A DNA stretch of 64,000 nucleotides. Origin: Chitinophaga sp. LS1 (GTDB lineage: Bacteria; Bacteroidota; Bacteroidia; Chitinophagales; Chitinophagaceae). The translations under genes and the position numbers were made by a program. Under the pieces are notes generated by a model, which was not told the origin of the DNA, did not search any database, and worked only from the letters and a program-made list of their open reading frames with translations. Positions 37,280-46,894 of the stretch are shown in pieces (position 1 is the stretch's first letter; the number at the start of each line of letters is the position of its first letter). The stretch covers positions 7,566,501 through 7,630,500 of the forward strand of contig NZ_CP128362.1 of assembly GCF_034274695.1 (NCBI RefSeq). Reading direction: 5' to 3'.

Positions 37280-37510
37280 TTACAGCCTGTACTCATCCCC
37301 TAACCGGAAATAAAAAGCATCATCTTCTTTCTTCTCCTGGATCAACCGGTCGAATTCCTCGGCAGCCGTACTGGCATCCCTGAATACTTTTTCTGTCGCA
37401 ACACCTTGTGTGCCTTTTTGTCCTGACCTTGTTCTCACTATTCTGTCCTCCAAAGTAATTTCTATAAAGCACGATACATGCTCTTCCTGAAATTCAAAAT
37501 ACTGCATCAT
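37280..37510 (-). CDS. Small WGR-domain protein
   Basis: A 76-residue protein consisting of one WGR-like domain (FIEITLEDRIVRTRSGQKG, then a helix with EEFDRLIQEK). WGR domains occur in PARP and MolR-type proteins and bind nucleic acid or protein. It is 17 bases upstream of the AraC gene on the same strand and divergent from the TPR regulator. Family members are often longer, so it may be a remnant. Confidence 0.65.
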   Translation of the reverse strand: MMQYFEFQEEHVSCFIEITLEDRIVRTRSGQKGTQGVATEKVFRDASTAAEEFDRLIQEKKEDDAFYFRLGDEYRL

Positions 37511-37667
37511 TTTTACCCTCGCGATTTTATCTTCTTATATTATATTTATACCCACTTGTGTGTCCTCAAAAATAGTTATAGTGGGCAGCGAAAATGAAAA
37601 TCTGGTATCTACAAATGCTCTACATGGGCTAAAAAATGCCAACTACAAACACCCTACAGAAAGACAT

Positions 37668-39485
37668 ATGTTGCAGTTAATCAATAAGATAACCATATCC
37701 ATTATTGTTATCACCTTACAGGTGTTTTCATGTGCAGCCCGTACCCCCGCTGATTCTCTCAGTACAGTGTTAGCTCAAAAAAATATTACACCTGAACAAA
37801 AAGTGATCACCCTGGGCCTACTGGCAAGGGCTAAATCTATTACAGAAAATAAGCATGCGATAGACCTCGGACTACAGGCTGTGGCCCTGAGCCGTACCCT
37901 TCCTGATGCACAGTACACTTCGATTTCATATGCCATATTGGCACAGATCTATATCCAGGCAAATGACCTTTCGAAGTCTGCCATGGTAGTGGATAGTGCT
38001 GTGTACTATGCAGAAAAAACAGCAAGCCAACTGGCAAAAGGCATCGCCTGGTACCGTAAATCCTGGATGGAAGATATTAAAGGGAATACTAAAGAAGCAC
38101 TACTCAGCGCCCAGCAGGCATTAAAATACCTGGAGAAAACGGGATCGGCCAATTATGAGGCGGCAGTATATTATGAAATTGCCAGCATCTATGCCAATCA
38201 GGAAGATAACCCCCTGCATAAGAAATATGCACAGCTGTCTCTACAGGCCTCATTGCTAAGTAAGGACTACGATAATATCCTTCTTGCCTATCAGACATTG
38301 GGTACCTACTGGCAATATTATCACATGGCGCATACACAGGACAAAAACGCGCTGGACTCCGCTATATATTATAATAAGATCGCGCTCACTACTTATTTAA
38401 ACAATAAAGACCGCATCATATTCCATAGCACCACGGCGATCATAGCGCTAAATCTGGCTGACCTCTATGCACAAAACTTCCCTGCTTCTTACAGAGATAC
38501 AGTGTTTCATTACCTGGACTTTGCACAGAAGATCGGTTTTGAAACCCACCACCTGGAAGTGATTTCCAATTGCTACGGCATGAAAAGTGATTTTGAAGCT
38601 GCTGCCGGCCACTATGCGCAGGCAGAAGACCTGCTGCAAAAAGGACTGGCTGTTGTAAATAAAGACAGTACCAAAAACCTGGCGACGAAAATACAGTTCA
38701 TGTCTGCCCTTTCATCCCTGGCAGAGAAACAGGGCAATTATAAAGAAGCCCTCCAATACCAACAGCAATTTGCAGTTTTGTATACTGAACTCTACAATGA
38801 AGAAAAGCTAAACATCACCAAAGAACTGGAAGCCAGATATCAGGCAGAGAAAACGGCGATTGCCCTCAAAAATCTGCAACAGACTGCCAGCCTGCACAAG
38901 ACACTGGGCTATCTCTATATAGGACTGGCACTGGCATTGCTGACTGCCGCCATCTTCCTGTTCCGATCCTATCATTTCCGGCTCAAACAACTGGGCATGC
39001 AGGCACGCCTGAAAGATGAAGCAGCCATGCGCCTCATTGCCGAACAACAACTCATGCAGGAAAGACAGGAGCGTATGCAAAAAGACCTGTTGGCAGGCAC
39101 CCTACAGGTAGAACAGAAAAATGCGCTGGTGCAAACCTTACAAAAGAAAATTGCCGAGCATACCAACAATAAAACAGTGTTGACGCAGATCAACAGGATC
39201 ATCGATCACGATAAACGACTGGATGATTCACTGGCAGAAGACAAAGCAGATTTTGACAATGTGAGCCAGGAAGTATTTGATAAACTGAAAGAGCGATCTG
39301 ATAATACGCTTTCCAGGCTGGACCTGAAACATTGTGCTTACATCTACATAGGCCTTACCAACAAAGAAGTATCTCAACGACTAGGTATTGCACCAAAGAG
39401 TATCCTGATGTCGCGGTATCGTATCAAATTAAAACTGGGCCTTGGCAAAGAAGAAGAACTGGATGAATACATCCGTTCTCTGTAA
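37668..39485 (+). CDS. Membrane-anchored TPR protein with C-terminal LuxR-type HTH
   Basis: A 605-residue signal protein. An N-terminal signal sequence (MLQLINKITISIIVITLQVF) exports about 380 residues of TPR repeats, a membrane helix lies near GYLYIGLALALLTAAIFLF, then a cytoplasmic coiled coil and a C-terminal HTH (HCAYIYIGLTNKEVSQRLG, KSILMSRYRIKLKL). This layout is common in Bacteroidota regulators that sense the periplasm. The earlier GTG at 37560 would put a polar leader before the signal peptide, so 37668 is preferred. Target genes are unknown. Confidence 0.8.
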   Translation: MLQLINKITISIIVITLQVFSCAARTPADSLSTVLAQKNITPEQKVITLGLLARAKSITENKHAIDLGLQAVALSRTLPDAQYTSISYAILAQIYIQANDLSKSAMVVDSAVYYAEKTASQLAKGIAWYRKSWMEDIKGNTKEALLSAQQALKYLEKTGSANYEAAVYYEIASIYANQEDNPLHKKYAQLSLQASLLSKDYDNILLAYQTLGTYWQYYHMAHTQDKNALDSAIYYNKIALTTYLNNKDRIIFHSTTAIIALNLADLYAQNFPASYRDTVFHYLDFAQKIGFETHHLEVISNCYGMKSDFEAAAGHYAQAEDLLQKGLAVVNKDSTKNLATKIQFMSALSSLAEKQGNYKEALQYQQQFAVLYTELYNEEKLNITKELEARYQAEKTAIALKNLQQTASLHKTLGYLYIGLALALLTAAIFLFRSYHFRLKQLGMQARLKDEAAMRLIAEQQLMQERQERMQKDLLAGTLQVEQKNALVQTLQKKIAEHTNNKTVLTQINRIIDHDKRLDDSLAEDKADFDNVSQEVFDKLKERSDNTLSRLDLKHCAYIYIGLTNKEVSQRLGIAPKSILMSRYRIKLKLGLGKEEELDEYIRSL

Positions 39486-39486
39486 G

Positions 39487-39524
39487 AGCTACCAGGCAAA
39501 GTATACAACCTTTGCCTGGTAGCT
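39487..39524 (+). terminator. Perfect 15-bp hairpin after the TPR regulator
   Basis: Arms AGCTACCAGGCAAAG and CTTTGCCTGGTAGCT around eight bases, one base past the stop codon, followed by TTGTT. Confidence 0.7.
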
Positions 39525-39619
39525 TTGTTACTCAGGTGTTTGAAAGCATTTTACAATACGGGAATGAACGTTATCAGTACTGTTTGTCATCCTCTCGTAT
39601 ATATCTGCAAAATCATAAA

Positions 39620-41932
39620 CTATGCCTGCAACCTGATTTTATTATTCCCGGCTTTGATGACATAGGACTTGCCTTTCCAGATAAATACACCTGCCGTATT
39701 GGCGGGCAATTGCACATCCAGGTTCCATTGGCCTGCTTTGTATAAATAACTCACACTGATCTTACCAAAAGGATGCGGCATTTCGCCATTTACATCCTTC
39801 AGATTACCTAAGTGTGGTTCGATCTTTATTTTGCTGAAACCCGGCGCGTCGCTGTCTATGCCGAGTACAGTCCTGAAAAATTCAATATTAGGACTACTTC
39901 CCCATGCATGACAGTCAGAACGGGAATACCCTACATCAGAATATTCTGCCCAGGTAGTCAATCCCATAGCAATATTCTCTTTCCAGATACCCAGCCAGTT
40001 GATATAATCATCTCCCATACCCGCCTTTACCAGTGCCTGATGCAGGTAGTATTTAAAGTAGATAGAGCACTGAGTGAGCGTAGTATCACTCAGCAGCTTT
40101 TTGCTGAATGCAGGCAGATCCGCTTTATTTACAAGACCCGTCAGAATAGCCAATGAATTAGCGTGTTGAGAAAAATGATCCTTCTCTTTTGTATCCGCAA
40201 AAATACCTTTACCTGCATCCCAATATTTCTGTTTGATGGTCTTTGTTAACTGTGCTGCCTTTTGATTGTACAATGCGATATTGGTAGATGTAGTTTCCAT
40301 TTGTGCCGCCCATTGATACGCCCATAATAATTGCATATCTACAATAGCAGAACTGCCATCGCTACCTTTGGGAGGCGCCCCTCCATTCCAGTCTTTTCCA
40401 GAGGCCCAGTCTACAAAGTTCCAATAAGGAGTATTGGCGAGAGAGCCGTCTGCCAGTTGATATTTGCTGAAGAAGTCCAGGATACCTCTTACACCCGGCA
40501 GCTTATCTTTAATAAAATCATTATCATGTCTGTACATGAAGAAATCATGAAGCATGCCAATATACCATAACGAAAAAGTTGAAATAACCTGTGTGGTATG
40601 TGTGGGATAACGGCTAAGCGTCACCCCTTCGGGCAACCGGGATTGATCCATCAGATCGAGGGCATGACGGGCCAATCTGTCATCACCACTATAGTAATAA
40701 GAGATCATAGCCTGAATACGGGTATCTCCGATGTATTGTAACTGCTCGTAGAAAGGGCAGTCTGTATACGTTTCGAAGGCATTGAGCCGGGCTGTACGCC
40801 AGCCAATGTCTAGAATTTTTGGAATAACAGTATCTTCTGATTTAAAGAGAGCAGTTTGTTTGAATGGATACCCCGTGAAGGTACCATACAGACTATCTAT
40901 AACTATAGGCGCATCTTTGGTATGTACAGATAGCCGGATGTACCGGAAAGTACGGAAATTAAAAGGCGTAAAAGTCTGGCCTTTACCGCCATTACTGGTC
41001 AGACTGTCTTTGACACCGAAAAAGTCTTTCCCTTCTACATCATTTCTATTGCTTTTGTGGGAACCATAAGGCGCCTGATGATCATAAAGCGCTTCGGCAT
41101 AACTAAGAGAGATACCGGCATCTTTACCGCCACTGAAACAGATAGTTGGATATGCATTGGTTTCGTAGGTCTGATCGAGTAAGATAGTGGTCTCCGTATT
41201 GGCAGGAATAGTGGCCGGCAGAGCGGCTCCTTTGCGGATAACGGTGACAGGCTGGTAAGTCAGTTCCCTTGCCGGGATGGTACTGGGTACAAGCATGTAG
41301 CCAAAACCATCCCCAGCTCCTTTTAACTGGCCCTGGAATAAGTTGCCAGCCGGCGGCCAGCCACTGTCATCAAAGTCTTTTGCCTGCCAGTTGGGGATAG
41401 TTTTATTCATATCGACAATTTCACCATTGGTAGCGGCAAAGAAGCCCCATAGTGGCGAGAATGCCTTGTCCTGCACACATTTCCAGGTGTCGTTGGTATT
41501 TATGATGTCTTCAGCAGGTGTATTCCCCTGTATAATAAATGCGGTTCTTAAAGTCATTTGCCATTCCGGGCGGAACTCGGCTTCGTTCCAGACGATGGCG
41601 GCAATGCTGTTTTCACCTTTGGTAAGGTAAGGCGCCAGATCGATGGTTTCATAGTTCCAGTTGTAAAAATCCCCTTTGGCAGGACCGATGGATACGAGTT
41701 GGCCATTTACGTACAACTTGTACCTATTATCGGCGGAAGCGTGAATAATGAAACTTTGCGGCCTTTCAGACAGATCAATAGACCTTCTGAAGTAATAAAC
41801 GCCATAGCTTTTGCCATTATCAAATGGTGCTTTCAGCCCTATCCACTGGGAGTTCCAGGAACGGGTATGCTGACCAAAACAGAGCTGACTGCATAGTACA
41901 GTAAGGGAGAATAAGGTATAAAGTAACTTCAT
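39620..41932 (-). CDS. Secreted alpha-L-rhamnosidase, GH78-like
   Basis: A 770-residue exported enzyme. The start at 41932 gives signal peptide MKLLYTLFSLTVLCSQLCFG; the seven-residue extension upstream is dropped. N-terminal beta-sandwich domains (about 30-330) precede an (alpha/alpha)6 barrel with ETYTDCPFYEQLQYIGDTR, the GH78 catalytic region corresponding to DCPxRDExxxW, and a C-terminal beta domain (KIEPHLGNLKDVNGEMPHP). It removes terminal rhamnose from pectin or glycosides. Convergent with the TPR regulator gene. Confidence 0.88.
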   Translation of the reverse strand: MKLLYTLFSLTVLCSQLCFGQHTRSWNSQWIGLKAPFDNGKSYGVYYFRRSIDLSERPQSFIIHASADNRYKLYVNGQLVSIGPAKGDFYNWNYETIDLAPYLTKGENSIAAIVWNEAEFRPEWQMTLRTAFIIQGNTPAEDIINTNDTWKCVQDKAFSPLWGFFAATNGEIVDMNKTIPNWQAKDFDDSGWPPAGNLFQGQLKGAGDGFGYMLVPSTIPARELTYQPVTVIRKGAALPATIPANTETTILLDQTYETNAYPTICFSGGKDAGISLSYAEALYDHQAPYGSHKSNRNDVEGKDFFGVKDSLTSNGGKGQTFTPFNFRTFRYIRLSVHTKDAPIVIDSLYGTFTGYPFKQTALFKSEDTVIPKILDIGWRTARLNAFETYTDCPFYEQLQYIGDTRIQAMISYYYSGDDRLARHALDLMDQSRLPEGVTLSRYPTHTTQVISTFSLWYIGMLHDFFMYRHDNDFIKDKLPGVRGILDFFSKYQLADGSLANTPYWNFVDWASGKDWNGGAPPKGSDGSSAIVDMQLLWAYQWAAQMETTSTNIALYNQKAAQLTKTIKQKYWDAGKGIFADTKEKDHFSQHANSLAILTGLVNKADLPAFSKKLLSDTTLTQCSIYFKYYLHQALVKAGMGDDYINWLGIWKENIAMGLTTWAEYSDVGYSRSDCHAWGSSPNIEFFRTVLGIDSDAPGFSKIKIEPHLGNLKDVNGEMPHPFGKISVSYLYKAGQWNLDVQLPANTAGVFIWKGKSYVIKAGNNKIRLQA

Positions 41933-42156
41933 AACGTGAATTTGCTGAATCAATTTAGCAAAAAATTATTTAGTGGGTGTCCTGGTCTTTCATAGAGCTT
42001 CCTGGAGCACTCCCCCCTGATCGTCAACAGGGCTCCCCAGTACCCCCTGGCGTCTTTTCCTGGCCTGACATTGGACTACCCTCTTTTTTTCACTTTGGAC
42101 TATCAGAATGAAAGACTATTTATCTAATTTTGCCGATTCAACCTGAAACAAGGCTC

Positions 42157-42951
42157 ATGGATAATGCTACAACTGTTAAAGCCGTTTTTTTTGATATTGA
42201 TGGTACACTCGTCAGTTTCAAAACGAAAACCATTCCGGATTCTACCACACGTGCACTTGCGCACCTGCGGGAAAAAGGGATCAGGGTTTTTATAGCCACC
42301 GGCCGCTCTATCAATGCCATCAGCCATATTCAACACCTGGAATTTGACGGTTATATCACATTTAACGGAGGTTGTTGTGTAGCAAGAGACAAAAGCGTCC
42401 TGTTCAAACAAACACTGGATCCGCAGGATATTCAGCAATTACTGAACTATACCAGCAAGCAGCCACTGAATTTTTCACTGATGTATGAAGATTGCCACTT
42501 TGTCAATGAGGCAACACCTGAGATTATCAATATGTACGCTTACCTGAACCTGCCCGTACCTCCGCTGGTAGACCGTAACAATCCGGATATCGCCAATATC
42601 CTGCAGGCGAACATCTTACTGAATCCTGAAGATGAACTTGATTTCATGAGCAATATCATGCCCAATAGCATCGCTACCAGATGGGCACCACACTCTGCCG
42701 ATATCAATCCTAAAGGGATCAGTAAAAAAGTAGGTATCGAAGTCTTTTGTCAGCACTTCGGGTTTCATATATCAGAGACCATGGCCTTTGGAGATGGCGG
42801 GAATGATATCGAAATGTTAAAACATACAGGTATCGGCATTGCTATGGGAAATGCTACGGATGATGTAAAAGCAATTGCAGATTATGTGACGGACGATATC
42901 GACAATGATGGTATCTGGAATGCGTTAGTGTATTTCAAAATGACTTCCTGA
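42157..42951 (+). CDS. HAD-superfamily phosphatase, Cof-type
   Basis: A 264-residue cytoplasmic sugar-phosphatase-like HAD protein. FFDIDGTLV holds the nucleophile Asp, IATGR motif II, and GDGGNDIEM motif IV. A C2-type cap lies between about 85 and 185. The ATG at 42157 is preferred to a TTG nine codons earlier that overlaps a TAATTTTG promoter-like box (42125-42132). A second Cof-type gene lies at 50114. Substrate unknown. Confidence 0.88.
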   Translation: MDNATTVKAVFFDIDGTLVSFKTKTIPDSTTRALAHLREKGIRVFIATGRSINAISHIQHLEFDGYITFNGGCCVARDKSVLFKQTLDPQDIQQLLNYTSKQPLNFSLMYEDCHFVNEATPEIINMYAYLNLPVPPLVDRNNPDIANILQANILLNPEDELDFMSNIMPNSIATRWAPHSADINPKGISKKVGIEVFCQHFGFHISETMAFGDGGNDIEMLKHTGIGIAMGNATDDVKAIADYVTDDIDNDGIWNALVYFKMTS

Positions 42952-43081
42952 TCCGCCAGTTCGTTAAATAGGTTAACGGCGTCTCCCATAACAATGTTTT
43001 AAACCTGTTAAAAAACAAAGTTCCCGACATCCCCACCTGCTTACCAGGCGCTTCCGCTGTCCAGTCCTGTGAAGGCTGATT

Positions 43082-43246
43082 ATGCACCAGAGCCAATTAG
43101 CTTCTTACCAAAAAGGGAATGCGCTTGGCCGTGCAGGTCTTGCTGCAGAAATTGCCGGTACAGCGCTGTTTCTGGCATCCAGCGATGCAGGCTATATCAA
43201 TGGCCAATCTATCTCTGTAGTTGGTGGAAGTTTAGGGTTACAATAG
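43082..43246 (+). pseudogene. C-terminal relic of a short-chain dehydrogenase
   Basis: An in-frame stretch of 54 codons reads SQLASYQKGNALGRAGLAAE, then TALFLASSDAGYINGQ and VVGGSLGLQ. This is the conserved end of SDR enzymes (GRxGxPxEIAxxxLFLAS...YxxGxxxxVxGG). The first three quarters of the gene, including the cofactor loop and active site, are missing. The neighbouring AraC gene is probably the former partner. Confidence 0.7.
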
Positions 43247-43279
43247 TATAAGAAAAGCTACCGGCTCCTTATACTATTG
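43241..43279 (+). terminator. Perfect 12-bp hairpin at the SDR relic stop codon
   Basis: Arms CAATAGTATAAG and CTTATACTATTG; the left arm contains the stop codon of the relic. No T tract. Leftover of the original gene end. The rest of 42952-43356 holds no other gene. Confidence 0.6.
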
Positions 43280-43356
43280 TATCTCCCGTGAATAGTCCAT
43301 ACTTACCCCGGATTTGTCTATATCTAAATATACCAGGTCAATGTAGCTTTATCATC

Positions 43357-44193
43357 ATGAAACAGAAACCAGCCATACCTGTATATCACTTCCTTGAAAG
43401 AGCGAATAAAACCTTTGAGATGTCATCACTCTCCGATTTGAACCACATCACTCACTGGAACCAGGCCCATCGTGACGATAACTATCTGCTATATTTTCAG
43501 CTGGAAGGCAATACCAAATTGATAGTTGACTTTCAGGAAATCAATATTCAGGACTGTGCAATCTATTGCCTGATGCCGGGACAAGTACATTATGGTCTCT
43601 CTATGATGAACGCCACTGCATGGGTACTGGCCATGGATTCCGTTCGCATCAGTGAAAATCACCGGGCCATACTGACTGAATTTGCCATCCGGAATCAAGC
43701 AGTCGCACTACATCCTTCAAAAGGAAAGTTACTCAGAGACAGTCTGCTACTGCTGGGAAAATTGAGCGATGAATATCCTGAAGATACCGCTATGCTGGAA
43801 GTCTGTATCGGTCAGTTTGTAGCCGCCTGCCAAAGTGATCATCTTTTCTCTGAACAGGCGGCCCTTCGCCCCCTGCTCATTACCAGACAGTTCAGAAGTC
43901 TGTTGATGGTAAGCTACCGGGAAATGAAAGGCCCCTCTGAATACGCATCAGCGCTCAACATCTCTCCTTCTTACCTCAATGAAGCAGTAAAAGATACCAC
44001 TGGTCATCCTGTGAGTTACTGGATTCATCAGGAAATCATGCTGGAAGCAAAACGCATGCTCTTCTACACCAACAGCACCGTGAAAGAGATTTCCCATCTG
44101 CTCGGTTATACAGATACCTTTTATTTTACCCGGCTATTTACAAAGACCGCCGGTATGCCTCCCCTTCAATTTCGCATCAGTTCCCGCAAATAG
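43357..44193 (+). CDS. AraC-family regulator
   Basis: A 278-residue regulator with an N-terminal cupin sensor (about 15-150, CAIYCLMPGQVHYGL) and C-terminal HTH pair (about 185-275, YASALNISPSYLNEAVKD and ISHLLGYTDTFYFTRLFTK). The start at 43357 (MKQKPAIPVYHF) follows the family pattern; the upstream extension reads through intergenic DNA. It sits between an SDR relic and the efflux operon on the same strand, so either could be or have been its target. Confidence 0.85.
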   Translation: MKQKPAIPVYHFLERANKTFEMSSLSDLNHITHWNQAHRDDNYLLYFQLEGNTKLIVDFQEINIQDCAIYCLMPGQVHYGLSMMNATAWVLAMDSVRISENHRAILTEFAIRNQAVALHPSKGKLLRDSLLLLGKLSDEYPEDTAMLEVCIGQFVAACQSDHLFSEQAALRPLLITRQFRSLLMVSYREMKGPSEYASALNISPSYLNEAVKDTTGHPVSYWIHQEIMLEAKRMLFYTNSTVKEISHLLGYTDTFYFTRLFTKTAGMPPLQFRISSRK

Positions 44194-44271
44194 TCCAGAC
44201 ATTCCCTGCATTGGTTCATTGTTTCGCCCTCACTTCCTTCCGTCCTTTGTGTTGATAAATCAAGACAAAAA

Positions 44272-45336
44272 ATGGAAAAAAAGAATAGGACCAAATGGGT
44301 CATCGGAGCGTCGGTTGCACTCCTCGCCCTTGGCTATGGCATCAATGCATATATCGCTGGCAAAGCTTATGAAACCACCGACAACGCGCAGTTGGATGGT
44401 GATCTCTTACCTGTCAGAGCAGGTATCACAGGCTACATTGCTGATATCCGTTTCAGAGATAACCAGGAAGTAAAAAAAGGGGATACCCTGATCGTATTCG
44501 GGACCGCTGAGTTAAAAGCAGATACCAGCCGTATTGCCGCTGAACTGGAAAACGCCAGACTGAATGTCGCCGTTTCGCAAGGCATGGCCGCCGCAAGTCT
44601 CCAAAATGCAAATGCAGCGATGTTTGAATCACAGTCTGATACACAGGGTATAGAATCTGCAAAAGCCACTTACGACAAAGCCGTTACGGACTTTAATCGC
44701 GCCAGGCAACTGCTGGCTATTAAAGCTATTACCCAAACTGATTATGAACACTACTCCACACAGGTAGATGTGACCAAAGCGGCTTACCTCAAAGCTAAAG
44801 CGATGGAACAGTCTTCTGCAAGTAACAGCGTTAGCCTGAAAACCCGTGCTTTGACGGAAGAGAAACAGGTATCTCTCGCACAAAATGTCATCCTTCAGAA
44901 ACAGGCAGCACTGGACGCTGCAAAGGAACGGCTTCGTCATGCTTACGTAATCGCGCCATTCGATGGCATCGTTACCAAACGCAATGTGCAGACGGGACAG
45001 TTTATTAATGCAGGACAGGCGCTCTGCGCTGTTATCAATCACAGGGAATTCTGGGTCACTGCCAATTTCAAGGAAACACAGATGAGCAGGATTAAAGCCG
45101 GGCAGCCAGTCAGCATTTCTGTAGATGCCTATGAAGAAATTAAATTAACAGGCACGATAGATTCCTATGGCGGTGCCACAGGTGCGCGCTTTGCACTGGT
45201 ACCACCTGATAATGCTACGGGCAATTTTATCAAAATCGCCCAGCGGTTTCCTATACGGATCAAACTGGATCCGCAAACTGTAAAGGAACAATTGTATCCA
45301 GGCCTTAGTGTTTTCGTAAAAGTTAAAGTAAACTGA
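44272..45336 (+). CDS. HlyD/EmrA-type membrane-fusion protein
   Basis: A 354-residue periplasmic adaptor. One membrane anchor lies at about 10-27, the biotinyl-lipoyl half motifs around 48-90 and 220-250 (APFDGIVTKRNVQTGQFI), with a long Ala/Gln-rich coiled-coil hairpin between. EmrA-type adaptors connect an MFS pump with TolC. Two bases separate it from the pump gene. Confidence 0.92.
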   Translation: MEKKNRTKWVIGASVALLALGYGINAYIAGKAYETTDNAQLDGDLLPVRAGITGYIADIRFRDNQEVKKGDTLIVFGTAELKADTSRIAAELENARLNVAVSQGMAAASLQNANAAMFESQSDTQGIESAKATYDKAVTDFNRARQLLAIKAITQTDYEHYSTQVDVTKAAYLKAKAMEQSSASNSVSLKTRALTEEKQVSLAQNVILQKQAALDAAKERLRHAYVIAPFDGIVTKRNVQTGQFINAGQALCAVINHREFWVTANFKETQMSRIKAGQPVSISVDAYEEIKLTGTIDSYGGATGARFALVPPDNATGNFIKIAQRFPIRIKLDPQTVKEQLYPGLSVFVKVKVN

Positions 45337-45337
45337 T

Positions 45338-46879
45338 ATGACTGCGGAAACTCAATATCCTACCGGCACGGCGAAGTGGATACTCGTATTAACCTGTGTT
45401 GCCTGTGCAGTGATGGAACTGATCGATAGCACCATTGTGAATGTGTCGCTCAGGGAAATCAGCGGAAATATCGGCGCCAGTGTCACTGAAATTGGCTGGG
45501 TCTCTACCGCTTACGGTATTGGAAACGTGATCGTCATTCCACTCTCCGGAATGCTGGCGAACCTGATTGGTCGCAGGTTGTATTTCACCAGTTCTGTAGT
45601 AGTTTTCACATTAACCTCATTGCTGTGTGGCCTATCATCCAACCTGTGGATCTTAGTGCTGTGGCGGTTCATTCAGGGCGTGGCCGGCGGTGGATTGTTA
45701 TCAACAGCAATGTCTATCGTGCTAGGTGCATTTCCTCCTGAACAGGCAAAAACCGGCTTTCTCACCTTTGCACTCGGCATCATGATAGGGCCCATTTTTG
45801 GTCCTGTGCTGGGAGGTTATATTACCGATACACTTTCATGGCACTGGATCTTCTTTGTGAATGTACCCCTGGGTATGATTGGCGCCGTACTGTCCTGGAA
45901 GTATATCACCGACCTGCCCGACGCTGTCCGGCCTCCGAAGATCGACTGGGCAGGCATTGCCTTTATAGCCATGGCATTAGGTTCCCTGCAGTATGTGCTA
46001 GAAGAAGGCTCTATTCACGACTGGTTCGATAGTGCAGAAATACGCATCTTCTTTGCCATCTCTATCTGCTCATTCATCGCCTTTGTATGGAGAGAACTCA
46101 CTACTGATCATCCAGCAGTGGAACTACGCTTATACTCGAACTTCAATCTGGTACTTGGCAATGTGATCGGTATGATGTATGGCATTATGGCGAATGGTAC
46201 CCTTTTCATTTTCCCACTCCTTGCCCAGGTATCACTTGGATGGACAGCTACGCAAACTGGCGCCTTCCTGATCTCTGGCGGAATAGTGGGCGCTGTCGGG
46301 ATGATTGCAGGTAAGAAATTACTGGTCAATGTAAGTCCGAAAATCCAGATGATTGCAGGCCTGATCATAGTGATCATTTCCCTGTTGCCCATGGCCTTAA
46401 TTTCTCCTGATGCTTCCAAAGATGACTTTTTCTGGCCGTTCATCATCCGCAATATCGGAGTGGCTTTGGTAGCACCTAATATGATCGGTATTGCTGTAGG
46501 CACACTCCGTGGTAAAGACCTGGCACAGGCAACCGGCCTGTCAACAATGACACGGCAACTGGGTGGCGCCATCGGTGTGGCGCTCATCAGTATATACACG
46601 ACAAGGAACAGTGCATTTGTACGAAGTAACCTTGTCGCACATATTTCGGAGTACAATACCGCCACACAGGAAAGAACAGCATTGCTAACACAAAACTTTA
46701 TCAGTGCAGGTTATGCCAGCGACGAAGCCAGGACTGCCGCATACCAGATGCTGGATCACAGCATCATCAGTCAACAAACACTGCTCAGTTATAATCATGG
46801 CTTTATCACCTTCGCATTTCTCTTTGCGCTTTGCATCCCGGTCATCATGCTGATCAAAACGACCAAAAGTGCACACTAA
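45338..46879 (+). CDS. DHA2-type MFS drug efflux pump (EmrB-like)
   Basis: A 513-residue inner-membrane proton antiporter with 14 predicted helices. Motif C-like LGIMIGPIFGPVLGGYITD and LIDSTIVNVSLREI near the N-terminus are typical of EmrB/QacA exporters. Flanked by its adaptor and outer-membrane channel genes, so a complete tripartite pump is encoded. Substrates are not predictable. Confidence 0.93.
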   Translation: MTAETQYPTGTAKWILVLTCVACAVMELIDSTIVNVSLREISGNIGASVTEIGWVSTAYGIGNVIVIPLSGMLANLIGRRLYFTSSVVVFTLTSLLCGLSSNLWILVLWRFIQGVAGGGLLSTAMSIVLGAFPPEQAKTGFLTFALGIMIGPIFGPVLGGYITDTLSWHWIFFVNVPLGMIGAVLSWKYITDLPDAVRPPKIDWAGIAFIAMALGSLQYVLEEGSIHDWFDSAEIRIFFAISICSFIAFVWRELTTDHPAVELRLYSNFNLVLGNVIGMMYGIMANGTLFIFPLLAQVSLGWTATQTGAFLISGGIVGAVGMIAGKKLLVNVSPKIQMIAGLIIVIISLLPMALISPDASKDDFFWPFIIRNIGVALVAPNMIGIAVGTLRGKDLAQATGLSTMTRQLGGAIGVALISIYTTRNSAFVRSNLVAHISEYNTATQERTALLTQNFISAGYASDEARTAAYQMLDHSIISQQTLLSYNHGFITFAFLFALCIPVIMLIKTTKSAH

Positions 46880-46894
46880 TTAACAATCACAACG

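Noticed and set aside
46108..46665. 185-codon minus-strand frame
   Set aside because: Antisense to the MFS pump gene; hydrophobic pattern mirrors the pump.
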